The notes below the pieces were generated by a model. The model had not been told where the DNA came from. It saw only the letters and a program-made list of their open reading frames with translations, and ran no database searches. A stretch of DNA of 64,000 bases from Pseudomonas solani. Its GTDB lineage: Bacteria > Pseudomonadota > Gammaproteobacteria > Pseudomonadales > Pseudomonadaceae. The DNA lies in assembly GCF_026072635.1 (NCBI RefSeq), contig NZ_AP023081.1, positions 5,576,501 to 5,640,500 of the forward strand, read 5' to 3'. Shown piece by piece: positions 8,514-16,432 of this stretch. The stretch's first letter is position 1; the number at the start of each line of letters is the position of its first letter. A program made the translations under genes and the position numbers.

Positions 8514-8840
8514 CAGCATGGGTTTCGCTTCGCTCTACCCATCCTACGAAGCGTTATTCGACCCGCTGGCACGGTGCCCACGTAGGATGGGTAGAGGCAC
8601 GAAACCCATCAATCGCCCGGGCTCCGGCGCGTCCGGCTTGCTCGTGTGCGCGGATCTGCCTGGCGCGGTGTTCGCCCGGATCAGCATGGGTTTCGCTTCG
8701 CTCTACCCATCCTACGAAGCACCATGCCCGTAGGATGGGTAGAGGCCACGAAGCCCATCAATTCCCCGGCTCCGGGGCATCCGGCTTGCTCGTGTGCGCC
8801 CAATCCTGCTTGCGGATCTGCTTGGCGCGGCGTTCGAGCA
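8514..8840. repeat. Tandem duplication of a stem-loop repeat plus the 3' end of the next gene
   Basis: Two direct copies of about 160-168 bp abut at 8681/8682. Each begins CAGCATGGGTTTCGCTTCGC and contains an imperfect hairpin (CTACCCATCCTACG...CGTAGGATGGGTAG). Copy 2 runs into the 3' end of the membrane-protein gene at 8758-8840. Copy 1 (8514-8681) carries a decayed version of the same coding end: TCCGGCTTGCTCGTGTGCG is kept, a 14-base stretch is missing, then CGGATCTGC resumes. There is no other gene in the 257 bp between the two coding regions. Confidence 0.85.
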
Positions 8841-9744
8841 CCAGGTACACCACGCAGGCGATGGCCAGGGGCAGGAGGAAGTAGATGGCGCGGTAGCCGA
8901 TCAGCGCGGCGAGGAGGGTGCCCTTGGACATCTGGTGCTGCATCAGCGCGATGAACACCGCCTCCAGCACGCCGAGCCCGGCGGGGATGTGGGTGATGAC
9001 CCCGGCGATGCTGCTGATCAGCAGGATGCCGAGGATGGAGGGGTAGAAGGCCTCCTTGGGCAGCAGGATCCAGATCAGCAGCGCCATCAGCGACCAGTTG
9101 AGCATGCCCAGGCCGACCTGGATCAGCGCCATGCGCAGGCTCGGCAGGGTCAGCTCCTGGTCGCGGAAGCGCCAGTTGCGGCGCTTGGCGAAGCGGCAGG
9201 CACCGAGGTAGGCGAGGGCGGCGGCGACCAGGGCGAAGCCGATCGCTTGCAGACCGGTCTCGCCGATCTTCCAGCCCTCGGGCAGGTCCACCAGGCGCAA
9301 GGAGAACACGCAGCCGGCCAGCAGCATGTAGCCCAGCCAGTTGGTGATCAGGCTCAGGCTGAGCACCTTGGTGATGGTCGGCACATCCAGCCCCAGGCGC
9401 GAGTAGAGGCGGTAGCGCAGGGCGATGCCGCCCACCCAGGAGCTGAGGTTGAGGTTGAAGGCGTAGCAGACGAAGGTCACCGGGATGGTCTGCCAGGCCG
9501 GCAGCTTGTGGGCGGTGTAGTGGCGGCCCACCAGGTCGAAGCAGCAGTAGGTGGCGTAGCTCGCCGCGCAGGCCAGGCCGGCCAGGGCCAGGGTGGTGGC
9601 GCTGTAGTTGGTGATGGCCTGGCGCACTTCCTGCCAGTCGAGGTTCTTCACCAGCATGAACAGCAGCACCGGCACCAGGCAGAAGAAGAACGCCGTCAGG
9701 CCGCGCTTGGCCCAGGTCTTCCAGGTGGCCTTGCCTGCGCTCAT
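8758..9744 (-). CDS. Lysylphosphatidylglycerol-synthase TM-domain (UPF0104) membrane protein
   Basis: This 328-residue integral membrane protein has about eight hydrophobic helices, starting at residue 16 (LTAFFFCLVPVLLFMLVKNL). It has the UPF0104/LPG-synthase flippase-like pattern (NLNLSSWVGGIALRYRLYSR, ITHIPAGLGVLEAVFI, GYRAIYFLLPLAIA). It lacks the soluble aminoacyl-transferase domain of MprF, so it is more likely a lipid-handling or flippase-like protein than a lysyl-PG synthase. Its ATG overlaps the ClsB stop (ATGA), so it is translationally coupled to cardiolipin synthase and presumably acts on the same membrane lipids. It is the last gene of the minus-strand island. Confidence 0.85.
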   Translation of the reverse strand: MSAGKATWKTWAKRGLTAFFFCLVPVLLFMLVKNLDWQEVRQAITNYSATTLALAGLACAASYATYCCFDLVGRHYTAHKLPAWQTIPVTFVCYAFNLNLSSWVGGIALRYRLYSRLGLDVPTITKVLSLSLITNWLGYMLLAGCVFSLRLVDLPEGWKIGETGLQAIGFALVAAALAYLGACRFAKRRNWRFRDQELTLPSLRMALIQVGLGMLNWSLMALLIWILLPKEAFYPSILGILLISSIAGVITHIPAGLGVLEAVFIALMQHQMSKGTLLAALIGYRAIYFLLPLAIACVVYLVLERRAKQIRKQDWAHTSKPDAPEPGN

Positions 9745-10961
9745 GAGCTCTTCTCCTGCTCGTAGACCGGCTCGGCGCCGGCCTCTTCCAGGGGCTGCAG
9801 CGACTTGATGCGCGGCGAGTGGGCGGGGAACCAGCCGGCGATGGCCGGGAAGTGCCGCAGGAAGTGGAAGCTGAGGAAGATCAGCGGCGCCCGCCACCAG
9901 TGGCCGCGGGTGATGCGCTGCAGGGTCACGCGTTTGCACTTGGCGTCGGCGAGCTGCTGCAGGTGGTCGTGCAACTGCTGGTTGAAGGCCGGGTCGCGGA
10001 TGATCAGGTTGGCCTCCAGGTTCAGCGACAGGCTCAGCGGGTCGAGGTTGCTGGAGCCCACCGTGGCCCATTCGCTGTCCACCAGCGCCACCTTGCCGTG
10101 CAGCGGCCGCTGGCAGTATTCGTGGATCACCACGCCGTCGCGCAGCAGGTAGTTGTAGAGCAGTCGCGAGCACAGGCGCACCAGGGGCATGTCCGGCTGG
10201 CCCTGCATGATCAGCGTCACCTGCACGCCACGGCGGGCGGCGTTGCGCAGCTCTCGCAGCAGGCGATAGCCGGGGAAGAAATAGGCATTGGCCACCACCA
10301 GCCGCTGCCGGGCCGAGCGCAGGGCGCGCAGGTACTGCTCCTCGATGTCGTTGCGATGGCGCTCGTTGTCGCGGATCGATAGCAGCATGCGCGCCTGCCC
10401 GGCCGCGCGGTTTTCCGGCGATTCCGGCAGCAGGCTATGCACCTCGCTGGCGCTGTGGGCCAGCAACTGACTGCAGGCGTGGTGCAGGTCGCAGACGATG
10501 GGCCCGCGCACCGCCACGGCGTAGTCCTGCTTGGCCATGGGGCCGAAGTCGGCGAGGTGGTCGGCGCAGAAGTTGATGCCGCCGATGAAGCCCAGCTCGC
10601 CGTCCACCACCACCAGCTTGCGGTGCAGGCGGCGGAACAGGTTGGTGCGCAGGCCCAGTACCCGGGGGCGCGGGTCGAACATGTGCAGGTTGACGCCGGC
10701 CTCGGTCATCTCGCGGATGTAGCGGGTGCCAAGGTCGGCGGTGCCGTAGCCGTCCACCGTCAGCTCTACGCGCACGCCGCGCCGGGCGGCGGCGATCAGG
10801 GTCTCCTTGAGGCGCAGGCCGACCTTGTCCTCGAAGACGATGAAGGTCTCCAGCAGCACTTCGTGGCGGGCCTTGTCGATGGCCTCGAACACTGCGGGGA
10901 AGAAGTCCTCGCCATTGATCAGCAACTCGACCTGGTTGCCTTCACGCCAGTCGAATTTCAC
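9741..10961 (-). CDS. clsB: Cardiolipin synthase ClsB (phospholipase D family)
   Basis: This is a 406-residue phospholipase D-superfamily enzyme that condenses phospholipids into cardiolipin at the inner membrane. Both HKD motifs are present: HRKLVVVDGELGFIGGINF in the first half and HGKVALVDSEWATVGSSNLD in the second. The length fits ClsB rather than ClsA, which has N-terminal membrane helices. The start is GTG at 10961, giving MKFDWREGNQ, with GGAGG just upstream, and it overlaps the preceding stop (GTGA). It sits between an EEP-family phosphodiesterase and an LPG-synthase-like membrane protein, the same trio as P. aeruginosa PA2156-PA2154 as I recall. Confidence 0.92.
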   Translation of the reverse strand: MKFDWREGNQVELLINGEDFFPAVFEAIDKARHEVLLETFIVFEDKVGLRLKETLIAAARRGVRVELTVDGYGTADLGTRYIREMTEAGVNLHMFDPRPRVLGLRTNLFRRLHRKLVVVDGELGFIGGINFCADHLADFGPMAKQDYAVAVRGPIVCDLHHACSQLLAHSASEVHSLLPESPENRAAGQARMLLSIRDNERHRNDIEEQYLRALRSARQRLVVANAYFFPGYRLLRELRNAARRGVQVTLIMQGQPDMPLVRLCSRLLYNYLLRDGVVIHEYCQRPLHGKVALVDSEWATVGSSNLDPLSLSLNLEANLIIRDPAFNQQLHDHLQQLADAKCKRVTLQRITRGHWWRAPLIFLSFHFLRHFPAIAGWFPAHSPRIKSLQPLEEAGAEPVYEQEKSS

Positions 10962-11746
10962 AGGTGCACCTCCACAAGCAAAGGGGCGTGGTCGGACAGG
11001 TGGGACCAGGGTCGGCGCAGCAGCACCTGGGGCGAATGGCTGGTGGCGTTGCGCACGTAGACGCGGTCCAGGCGCAACAGTGGCCAGCGTGCCGGGAAGC
11101 TGCGTGCCGGGGTGCCATAGGCATTGGCGAAGGCCTCGACCATGCCGCGGCTGGCGAGGATGTCGTCGGCGCGCACGCGCCAGTCGTTGAAGTCGCCCGC
11201 GACTATCACCGGCGCCAGGGGCGGCAGGCTGTCCAGCAGGCGGCAGAGCAGTGCCAGTTGCTCGCGGCGATGGGCTTCGCGCAGCCCGAGGTGCACACAG
11301 ACGGTGTGCACCTCGCGGTGGCCGGGCACATCCAGCACCGAATGCAGCAGGCCGCGTTCCTCGTTGCCGGCGATGGACACGTCCAGGTTCTCGTAGCGCA
11401 GGATGGGGAATTTCGACAGCAGCGCGTTGCCGTGGTCGCCTTCCGGGTACACCGCGTTGCGGCCGTAGGCGAAGTCGGTCCACATGCTGTCGGCGAGGAA
11501 TTCGTACTGCGGCGTCGGCGGCCAGTTCCTGAAGCGCCTGGCGTGGGACTGGTGGGTGCCGAGCACCTCCTGCAGGAACACCAGGTCGGCGCCCAGGGTG
11601 CGCACGGCGTCGCGCAGCTCGGGGAGGATGAAGCGCCGGTTCAGCGCGGTGAAGCCCTTGTGGGCGTTCACCGTGATGATGCGCAGCTGGTGCACGGCCG
11701 GCAGCAGGTCGGTGGCGGGCAGCGGGGCGGTGGTGACGGTATTCAC
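10958..11746 (-). CDS. Endonuclease/exonuclease/phosphatase (EEP) family hydrolase
   Basis: This is a 262-residue metal-dependent phosphodiesterase of the EEP superfamily. The active-site motifs are visible: the Asn motif TVNAHKGF near residue 30, the metal Glu in LVFLQEVLG, the catalytic Asp/Asn in VAGDFNDW, and the C-terminal SDHAPL. There is no signal peptide. GTG at 11746 was chosen because AAGGAG lies 9 bp upstream and it overlaps the DUF72 stop (GTGA). Its immediate partner ClsB suggests a lipid or phosphodiester substrate rather than DNA, as in other ClsB-linked EEP proteins, but the substrate cannot be read from sequence. Confidence 0.88.
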   Translation of the reverse strand: MNTVTTAPLPATDLLPAVHQLRIITVNAHKGFTALNRRFILPELRDAVRTLGADLVFLQEVLGTHQSHARRFRNWPPTPQYEFLADSMWTDFAYGRNAVYPEGDHGNALLSKFPILRYENLDVSIAGNEERGLLHSVLDVPGHREVHTVCVHLGLREAHRREQLALLCRLLDSLPPLAPVIVAGDFNDWRVRADDILASRGMVEAFANAYGTPARSFPARWPLLRLDRVYVRNATSHSPQVLLRRPWSHLSDHAPLLVEVHL

Positions 11747-12663
11747 AGGTCGGCTCCTTCCAGGGCCTGGCCGGGTTCGGTCTGCAGGTGCGTGGCCAGC
11801 TTGAGGGTCTCCAGCAGGTGGCGCGCGTCGTAGGGCGCGCGCACCTTGATGTCGTTGTCGAAGTAGCAATACACATCACGGCTGGCGCGTTTTGCGGGGG
11901 GCTCGGCGCTGATCAGCCGGGCGTCGTCGGGCTGGCTGCCCTGGCTCCAGGCTTCGATCCGTTTCTTCCAGGCCTTCAGCGCGGCGGGCGAGTAGCCGCT
12001 GGCGTAGATCTGCTTGTCGCCGTGCAGGCGCATGTAGACGAAGTCGCTGGTGAGGTCTTCGGCGTAGGGCCACTTTTTCGCCGTGTCGGCGACCACCAGG
12101 GCCACCCCGTGCTGGCGCAGCAGGGCGATGACGGCCTCGTCGCGGAAGCTGTCGTTGCGGATCTCCACCGCATGGCGGAGGGGCCGGCCCTTGGGAATGT
12201 CGAGGTAACCGGCCTGGTGCAGGCGCGCATCGCTGTGGCGGGCCAGGGTGCGGGCGGCGTCACTGTCCCTCGGCAGCAGGGCGAGGAAGTCGGCGAACAG
12301 CGCGGGGTCGAAGGCGAAGCTGGGCGGGAACTGCCAGAGCAGCGGCCCGAGCTTGTCGCCCAGGTGGAACAGCCCCGAGGCCATGAAGTTGGCCACCGGC
12401 TGCTGCACGTCGCGCAGGCGCTTCACATGGGTGATGTAGCGCGGCGCCTTGACGCTGAAGAGGAAGTCCTCGGGGGTGTCGGCGGCCCAGCCGGCGTAGC
12501 GCTCGGGCGTCTGCAGGGCATAGAAGGACCCGTTGATCTCGATGCTGTTGACCGCCCGCGAGGCGAAGCGCAGCTCTTTCTTCTGCACCAGGCCCTTGGG
12601 GTAGAAGTCGCCGCGCCAGGGGGCGTAGCGCCAGCCGGAAATGCCGATACGGATCTCTGCCAT
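11743..12663 (-). CDS. DUF72 domain protein
   Basis: This is a 306-residue member of the DUF72 (YecE) family, a TIM-barrel-like fold of unknown activity. The family start is clear (IRIGISGWRYAPWRGDFYP), followed by VNSIEINGSFYALQTPERYA, FSVKAPRYITHVKRL and the C-terminal DVYCYFDND. ATG at 12663 follows a purine-rich GGGGACG. It overlaps the EEP gene and follows the dehydrogenase by 13 bp. Many Pseudomonas carry this gene in the same glycogen/trehalose island. What it contributes there is not known. Confidence 0.9.
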   Translation of the reverse strand: MAEIRIGISGWRYAPWRGDFYPKGLVQKKELRFASRAVNSIEINGSFYALQTPERYAGWAADTPEDFLFSVKAPRYITHVKRLRDVQQPVANFMASGLFHLGDKLGPLLWQFPPSFAFDPALFADFLALLPRDSDAARTLARHSDARLHQAGYLDIPKGRPLRHAVEIRNDSFRDEAVIALLRQHGVALVVADTAKKWPYAEDLTSDFVYMRLHGDKQIYASGYSPAALKAWKKRIEAWSQGSQPDDARLISAEPPAKRASRDVYCYFDNDIKVRAPYDARHLLETLKLATHLQTEPGQALEGADL

Positions 12664-12676
12664 CACCGCGTCCCCG

Positions 12677-13963
12677 TTAACGAGCCTGGCCCTTGGATGC
12701 GGACAGGGTCCGCTCCAGCTGTTCCTCGCCTTTGATGATCTCCTCGCCGCTGTCGCCGGCCGGCTGCTGCCGTTGCGGGTGCAGCTCCACCTTGATCCAG
12801 CCGTTCTCGCGGCGGTCGAAGGCCTTGAAGGCTTCGATGGCATCGCTCATGGGTTTGACCTGGGTGAGGATCTTCGCCGGGTCCACGCGCTTGTTCAGGG
12901 TCAGCTCGATGAGCGTGGGGATGTACTTGCGGTGGTGGCAGTTGCCCATGTTGATGGTGAGGTTCTTGTTCATCGCCAGGCCGATGGGGAAGCTGCGCGC
13001 CTGCTGCGGGTAGACGCCGATGATCGACAGGGTGCCGGCCTTGGCCAGCCCCTCGACGGCCCACTGCAGCGCCTGGCTCGGGGCATCGCCGGGGTGCCAG
13101 TTATCGCCGTCGGGGTGGGTGCGCGGGGTCAGTTCGGCCATTTCCCGGCGCATGCGCCCGGCGCCGTGGTGGTCGTGGCAGGCGTGCTCGGCGTCCACGC
13201 CCACGGCGTCGATGGCGCGGTCGACGCCGATGCCGTTGGTGAGGCGACGCAGGGTCTTCACCGGGTCTTCCAGATCGAAGTTGATCACCTCGGCACCTTG
13301 CTGGCGGGCCATGCGCAGGCGGTCGTCGAGGTGGTCGATGGCGAACACCCGGGCGGCCCCCAGCAGCTTGGCGCTGGCGATAGCGAACTGGCCCACCGGG
13401 CCGCAGCCGAACACCGCCACTGTGTCGCCGGGGGTGATCTCGGCCATTTCCGCGCCGAAGTAGCCGGTGGGGAAGATGTCCGACAGCAGGATGGCCTGGT
13501 CGTCGCTGATTTCGCTGGGCAGCTTGATCAGGCCGATGTTGGCGTAGGGGATGCGCGCCTTCTCCGCCTGCAGGCCCTGGAAGGGGCCGGTGGCCTTGGG
13601 CCCGCCGTAGAAGGCGGTGCCCGCCTGCTTGCCGTTGGGGTTGGCCAGGTCGCACTGGGCGTAGTACCCGGCGCGGCAATAGGAGCAGTTGCCGCAGGCG
13701 ATGGTGGAGGGCACCACCACCCGGTCGCCGATCTGCAGGTTGCGCACGTCGCTGCCCAGGGCCTCGACTATGCCGACGCCCTCGTGGCCAAGGATGGTGC
13801 CCTTGACCATGCCGCTGACGGTGCCGCGCACGAAGTGCAGGTCGGTGCCGCAGATGGCCGAGGCGGTGAGGCGGATGATGGCGTCGGTGGGAGCCTGGAG
13901 GGTGGGCTCGGGGACATCGTCGAGGCGAATGTCACCCACGCCATGGAATACGACTGCCTTCAT
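12677..13963 (-). CDS. Zinc-dependent alcohol dehydrogenase (formaldehyde dehydrogenase-like subgroup)
   Basis: This is a 428-residue medium-chain dehydrogenase. It has the catalytic Zn ligands (AICGTDLH, GHEGVGIVEALG), the four-Cys structural Zn site CGNCSYCRAGYYAQC and the Rossmann motif AVFGCGPVGQFA. An insert of about 40 residues after VDAVGVDAEHACHDHH is typical of the glutathione-independent formaldehyde dehydrogenase-like branch, and the C-terminal tail of about 40 residues is polar. It matches PA2158 of the P. aeruginosa island in type and position. The substrate is unknown. It begins a second transcription block, separated from the glycosyltransferase by 461 bp of repeats. Confidence 0.9.
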   Translation of the reverse strand: MKAVVFHGVGDIRLDDVPEPTLQAPTDAIIRLTASAICGTDLHFVRGTVSGMVKGTILGHEGVGIVEALGSDVRNLQIGDRVVVPSTIACGNCSYCRAGYYAQCDLANPNGKQAGTAFYGGPKATGPFQGLQAEKARIPYANIGLIKLPSEISDDQAILLSDIFPTGYFGAEMAEITPGDTVAVFGCGPVGQFAIASAKLLGAARVFAIDHLDDRLRMARQQGAEVINFDLEDPVKTLRRLTNGIGVDRAIDAVGVDAEHACHDHHGAGRMRREMAELTPRTHPDGDNWHPGDAPSQALQWAVEGLAKAGTLSIIGVYPQQARSFPIGLAMNKNLTINMGNCHHRKYIPTLIELTLNKRVDPAKILTQVKPMSDAIEAFKAFDRRENGWIKVELHPQRQQPAGDSGEEIIKGEEQLERTLSASKGQAR

Positions 13964-14424
13964 GGAGGGCTCCTGTTCGGGGCCGGGCCGCTGTTCGTCG
14001 GCGACCAGGCATGGGAAACGGCAGGCGCCGGAGCGGCACCTGTGCTAGTTCCGACTGGGCGGCATAGGAGCGGTTCAGGTTTTCTGCCCGTTGGGCTCGT
14101 GGCGCAGCCCGGGCTTAGGCCCGGCGTGTGGTTGTGACACCGAGCGCGAATGAATTCGCTCCTGCACCAGGGAGGCGCGGTGCAGGGCCGTAGGGTGTGC
14201 TGCGCGCAACGGGGAGGACGACGCGCACATCAAGGTGAGGCCGGGCATCGAGGGCTGAGCAGCCAAGTAGGTCGGGTGAAACCCGGCGCACGGTGTGGCG
14301 CCAATCGCGAATGTTCGGCATGACCTCGAATGGTGGACCGATGAAGCGTGGTCCACATTTCGGGACGGTCCGAGGTGGCGGTGGCTACGGGGGCATGGGA
14401 GTGGAGCCTTGGGCCATTGCGCTG
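13964..14424. repeat. Gene-free spacer built of decayed intergenic repeat pieces
   Basis: No gene is supported here. The spacer contains several short units found elsewhere in the window. GTAGGGTGTGCTGCGCGCAA at about 14201 is like the units at 28480 and 38085. GAGCGCGAATGAATTCGCTC at about 14145 is a near-palindrome. A 31-bp stretch at 14312-14342 beginning TGTTCGGCATGACCTC is identical to one at 53866-53896. The promoter for the dehydrogenase block should lie in the 100 bp next to 13963, but I see no clear boxes. Confidence 0.65.
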
Positions 14425-15072
14425 CTACAGCAACCCGCGCAGGAACGCGGCGAAGCCCTCCGGGGCGCGGGCGTCGAGGCGGGCGCTGGTGTGCACGGCG
14501 GGGCGGCTGCTCCAGGAGATGCGCGCGCCGCTGCGTTCGAAGGCGCGCACCAGGTGCAGGTCCTCGTGGGCGGCCAGGGGCGGGAAGCCCCCGGCGCGCA
14601 GGTAGGCCTCGGCGCTGAAACCGAGGTTGGCGCCGTGCACGTGGCGGTGGTCGTCGTGCTGCTGGTAGTGGGCGTGGTAGCGCGCCTGGGCGTCGAGGTG
14701 AATGCCGTCCCACTGGGCGATGCGCACGGTGCCGCAGACCACATCGGCACCTAGGGCCAGCTGCGCGGCCAGCCAGTTGGCGCCGGCGATGCTGTCGGCA
14801 TCGGTGCAGGCGATCCAGCGCGCGCCCCGGTCCAGCAGCCAGCGCACGCCGGTGGCGCGGGCCTGGCCGACGTTGCGCGCATCGATGGCCAGGGTGGCGA
14901 TGCCGGCGGCCTCGGCGATGGCGGCGGAGCCGTCGCTGCAGGCGTCCAGCACCGCCAGCACCTGGACGGTTTCGCCGCCGAGTTCGGGGTGCGCGGCGGC
15001 CTGCAGCACCGAGTCGATGCAGGCGCCCAACAACTGTTCCTCATCGTGCACGGGGATGACGACGCCGATCAT
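14425..15072 (-). CDS. Family 2 glycosyltransferase (small)
   Basis: This is a 215-residue GT-A fold glycosyltransferase. It has the nucleotide-sugar start VIPVHDEEQLLGACIDSVL, the segment NVGQARATGVRWLL, a DxD-type metal motif in CTDADS, and an acceptor-side GFSAEAYLRAGGFPPLAAHEDL. There is no membrane helix, so it acts in the cytoplasm. It overlaps the methyltransferase stop (ATGA) and is the last gene of the tightly coupled run from glgA. Its partners (NodS-like methyltransferase, PIG-L deacetylase, acyl-CoA dehydrogenase) suggest it modifies or builds a small glycolipid or glycoside. The donor and acceptor are unknown. Confidence 0.87.
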   Translation of the reverse strand: MIGVVIPVHDEEQLLGACIDSVLQAAAHPELGGETVQVLAVLDACSDGSAAIAEAAGIATLAIDARNVGQARATGVRWLLDRGARWIACTDADSIAGANWLAAQLALGADVVCGTVRIAQWDGIHLDAQARYHAHYQQHDDHRHVHGANLGFSAEAYLRAGGFPPLAAHEDLHLVRAFERSGARISWSSRPAVHTSARLDARAPEGFAAFLRGLL

Positions 15073-15680
15073 GCTTCGCGCTCCCGCAGCCCTTCGCGCT
15101 CGGCCACCGAGGTGGCGTCGTGGCACCAGACCTCCAGCAGCAGGTCGGGCTCCTCGTGGCGCAGCAGGCGCGGCATGCCGAGGCCTTCATGCAGGCGCGC
15201 GTGGACCTGGTCGCCGGTCAGCGGGCAGCCTTCGATCACCGGGCGCCAATGGCAGGCGAGCAGGGTGCCGCCACGGTTCAGGGCCCGTAGCGCGCATCCG
15301 ATCAGGCGTTCGAGGTCGGCGGCGTCGAGGTAGTAGCACAGCTCGCTGAGGACGATCAGGTCGAAGCGCCCGCCGGGCCATTGCTCCGGCAGGCGCGCCT
15401 GCTGCAGGCGCACGTTGAGCTTGTTGGCCAGGCGCTGGGCGGCCAGCTCGATGGCGCGGCCGGAGGTGTCGCAGCACAGCAGGTCATGGCAGCGGTCGGC
15501 CAGGCGCAGGCTCAGCTCGCCGTTGCTGCAGCCGGGCTCGAAGACCTTGTCGTAGAAGCCGCGGGGCAGGGCGGCCAGCACCAGGTTGCGCTTGCGCTTC
15601 TCGTACCAGCGCTTACGGAAGGCCCAGGGATCGCGGCTGTCCTGGTAGAGCGTGTCGAAATAGCTGTCGGCCACGCTCAC
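15069..15680 (-). CDS. NodS-like SAM-dependent methyltransferase
   Basis: This is a 203-residue class I methyltransferase. Motif I is FEPGCSNGELSLRLA, with the acidic position CDTSGRAIELA after it and motif IV-like FDLIVLSELCYYL. The N-terminal segment YFDTLYQDSRDPWAFRKRWY matches the NodS-type family, whose founding member N-methylates a de-N-acetylated chitooligosaccharide. The start is GTG at 15680, overlapping the PIG-L stop. Its partner deacetylase immediately upstream makes sequential de-N-acetylation and N-methylation a reasonable, untested idea. Confidence 0.88.
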   Translation of the reverse strand: MSVADSYFDTLYQDSRDPWAFRKRWYEKRKRNLVLAALPRGFYDKVFEPGCSNGELSLRLADRCHDLLCCDTSGRAIELAAQRLANKLNVRLQQARLPEQWPGGRFDLIVLSELCYYLDAADLERLIGCALRALNRGGTLLACHWRPVIEGCPLTGDQVHARLHEGLGMPRLLRHEEPDLLLEVWCHDATSVAEREGLREREA

Positions 15681-16432
15681 AGGAAGACCAGCTCGAAGGG
15701 TTGCTGCAGGCGTTCCAGGCTGGCGGGGGTGAGCACCGGCTGGCCGCCGTCCGGGTCCGCGTACAGCTGGCTGGCGAAGGCCTGCACGGCATGGCGCTTG
15801 CGGGCCAGGGTCCAGTTGTCCAGTTCCACCTTGCGCGCACGTTCCCAGGGGATGCGCGGGTCCTCGGGGGCGGCCCAGTGCCAGGCCCAGATGGGCACTT
15901 CATGGACCAGCGCGCCGACTTCCATGCCGGCTTCGAGCGTGGCCAGGCCCACCGCCTCGTGATCGGCGTGGCCGTCCTCGCGCCAGGTGGTGAAGACCAC
16001 GTCCGAGGGTTGCAGGTAGGTGGTGAGGAAGCGCTTGAGCTCGCCCAGGTGGCGCTCGACGCCGGTGTCCGGGAAGCCGCCGCGCAGCCATTTCAGCTCG
16101 GCCACGGGGATGCCCAGCCGGTGCAGCGCCTCGGCGCTCTCCTGGGGGCGCACGATGCCGAGGCGGTGCGCCGTCCAGTAGGGCGAGCCGGGGTGGCTGG
16201 CGCTGCCGTCGGTGACCGAGATCAGCAGCACCTGGCGACCCAGCTGGAACAGCAACTGCAACAGGCCGCCGCAGCCGAGCACCTCGTCGTCCGGGTGCGG
16301 GGCGACGATCACCGCGCGGGCTTCCGGCGGCACCAGGCGCTTGCAATCGATGCTGGGCACCAGGCCCAGGTGGTGCGAGGCGTTCCAGGCCTGCAGCGGC
16401 GTTCCGTCGCCATGGATGAGGTGGGCTCTCAT
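15677..16432 (-). CDS. PIG-L family de-N-acetylase
   Basis: This 251-residue protein has the LmbE/PIG-L Zn-hydrolase motifs: VIVAPHPDDEVLGCGGL near residue 50, VTDGSASHPGS, and the distal metal His in REDGHADHEAVG. Members remove N-acetyl groups from GlcNAc-linked glycans, lipids or thiol cofactors. There is no signal peptide, so it is cytoplasmic. ATG at 16432 overlaps the acyl-CoA dehydrogenase stop. With the downstream methyltransferase and glycosyltransferase it makes a four-gene module that is absent, to my memory, from the P. aeruginosa island at this position. Confidence 0.9.
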   Translation of the reverse strand: MRAHLIHGDGTPLQAWNASHHLGLVPSIDCKRLVPPEARAVIVAPHPDDEVLGCGGLLQLLFQLGRQVLLISVTDGSASHPGSPYWTAHRLGIVRPQESAEALHRLGIPVAELKWLRGGFPDTGVERHLGELKRFLTTYLQPSDVVFTTWREDGHADHEAVGLATLEAGMEVGALVHEVPIWAWHWAAPEDPRIPWERARKVELDNWTLARKRHAVQAFASQLYADPDGGQPVLTPASLERLQQPFELVFL

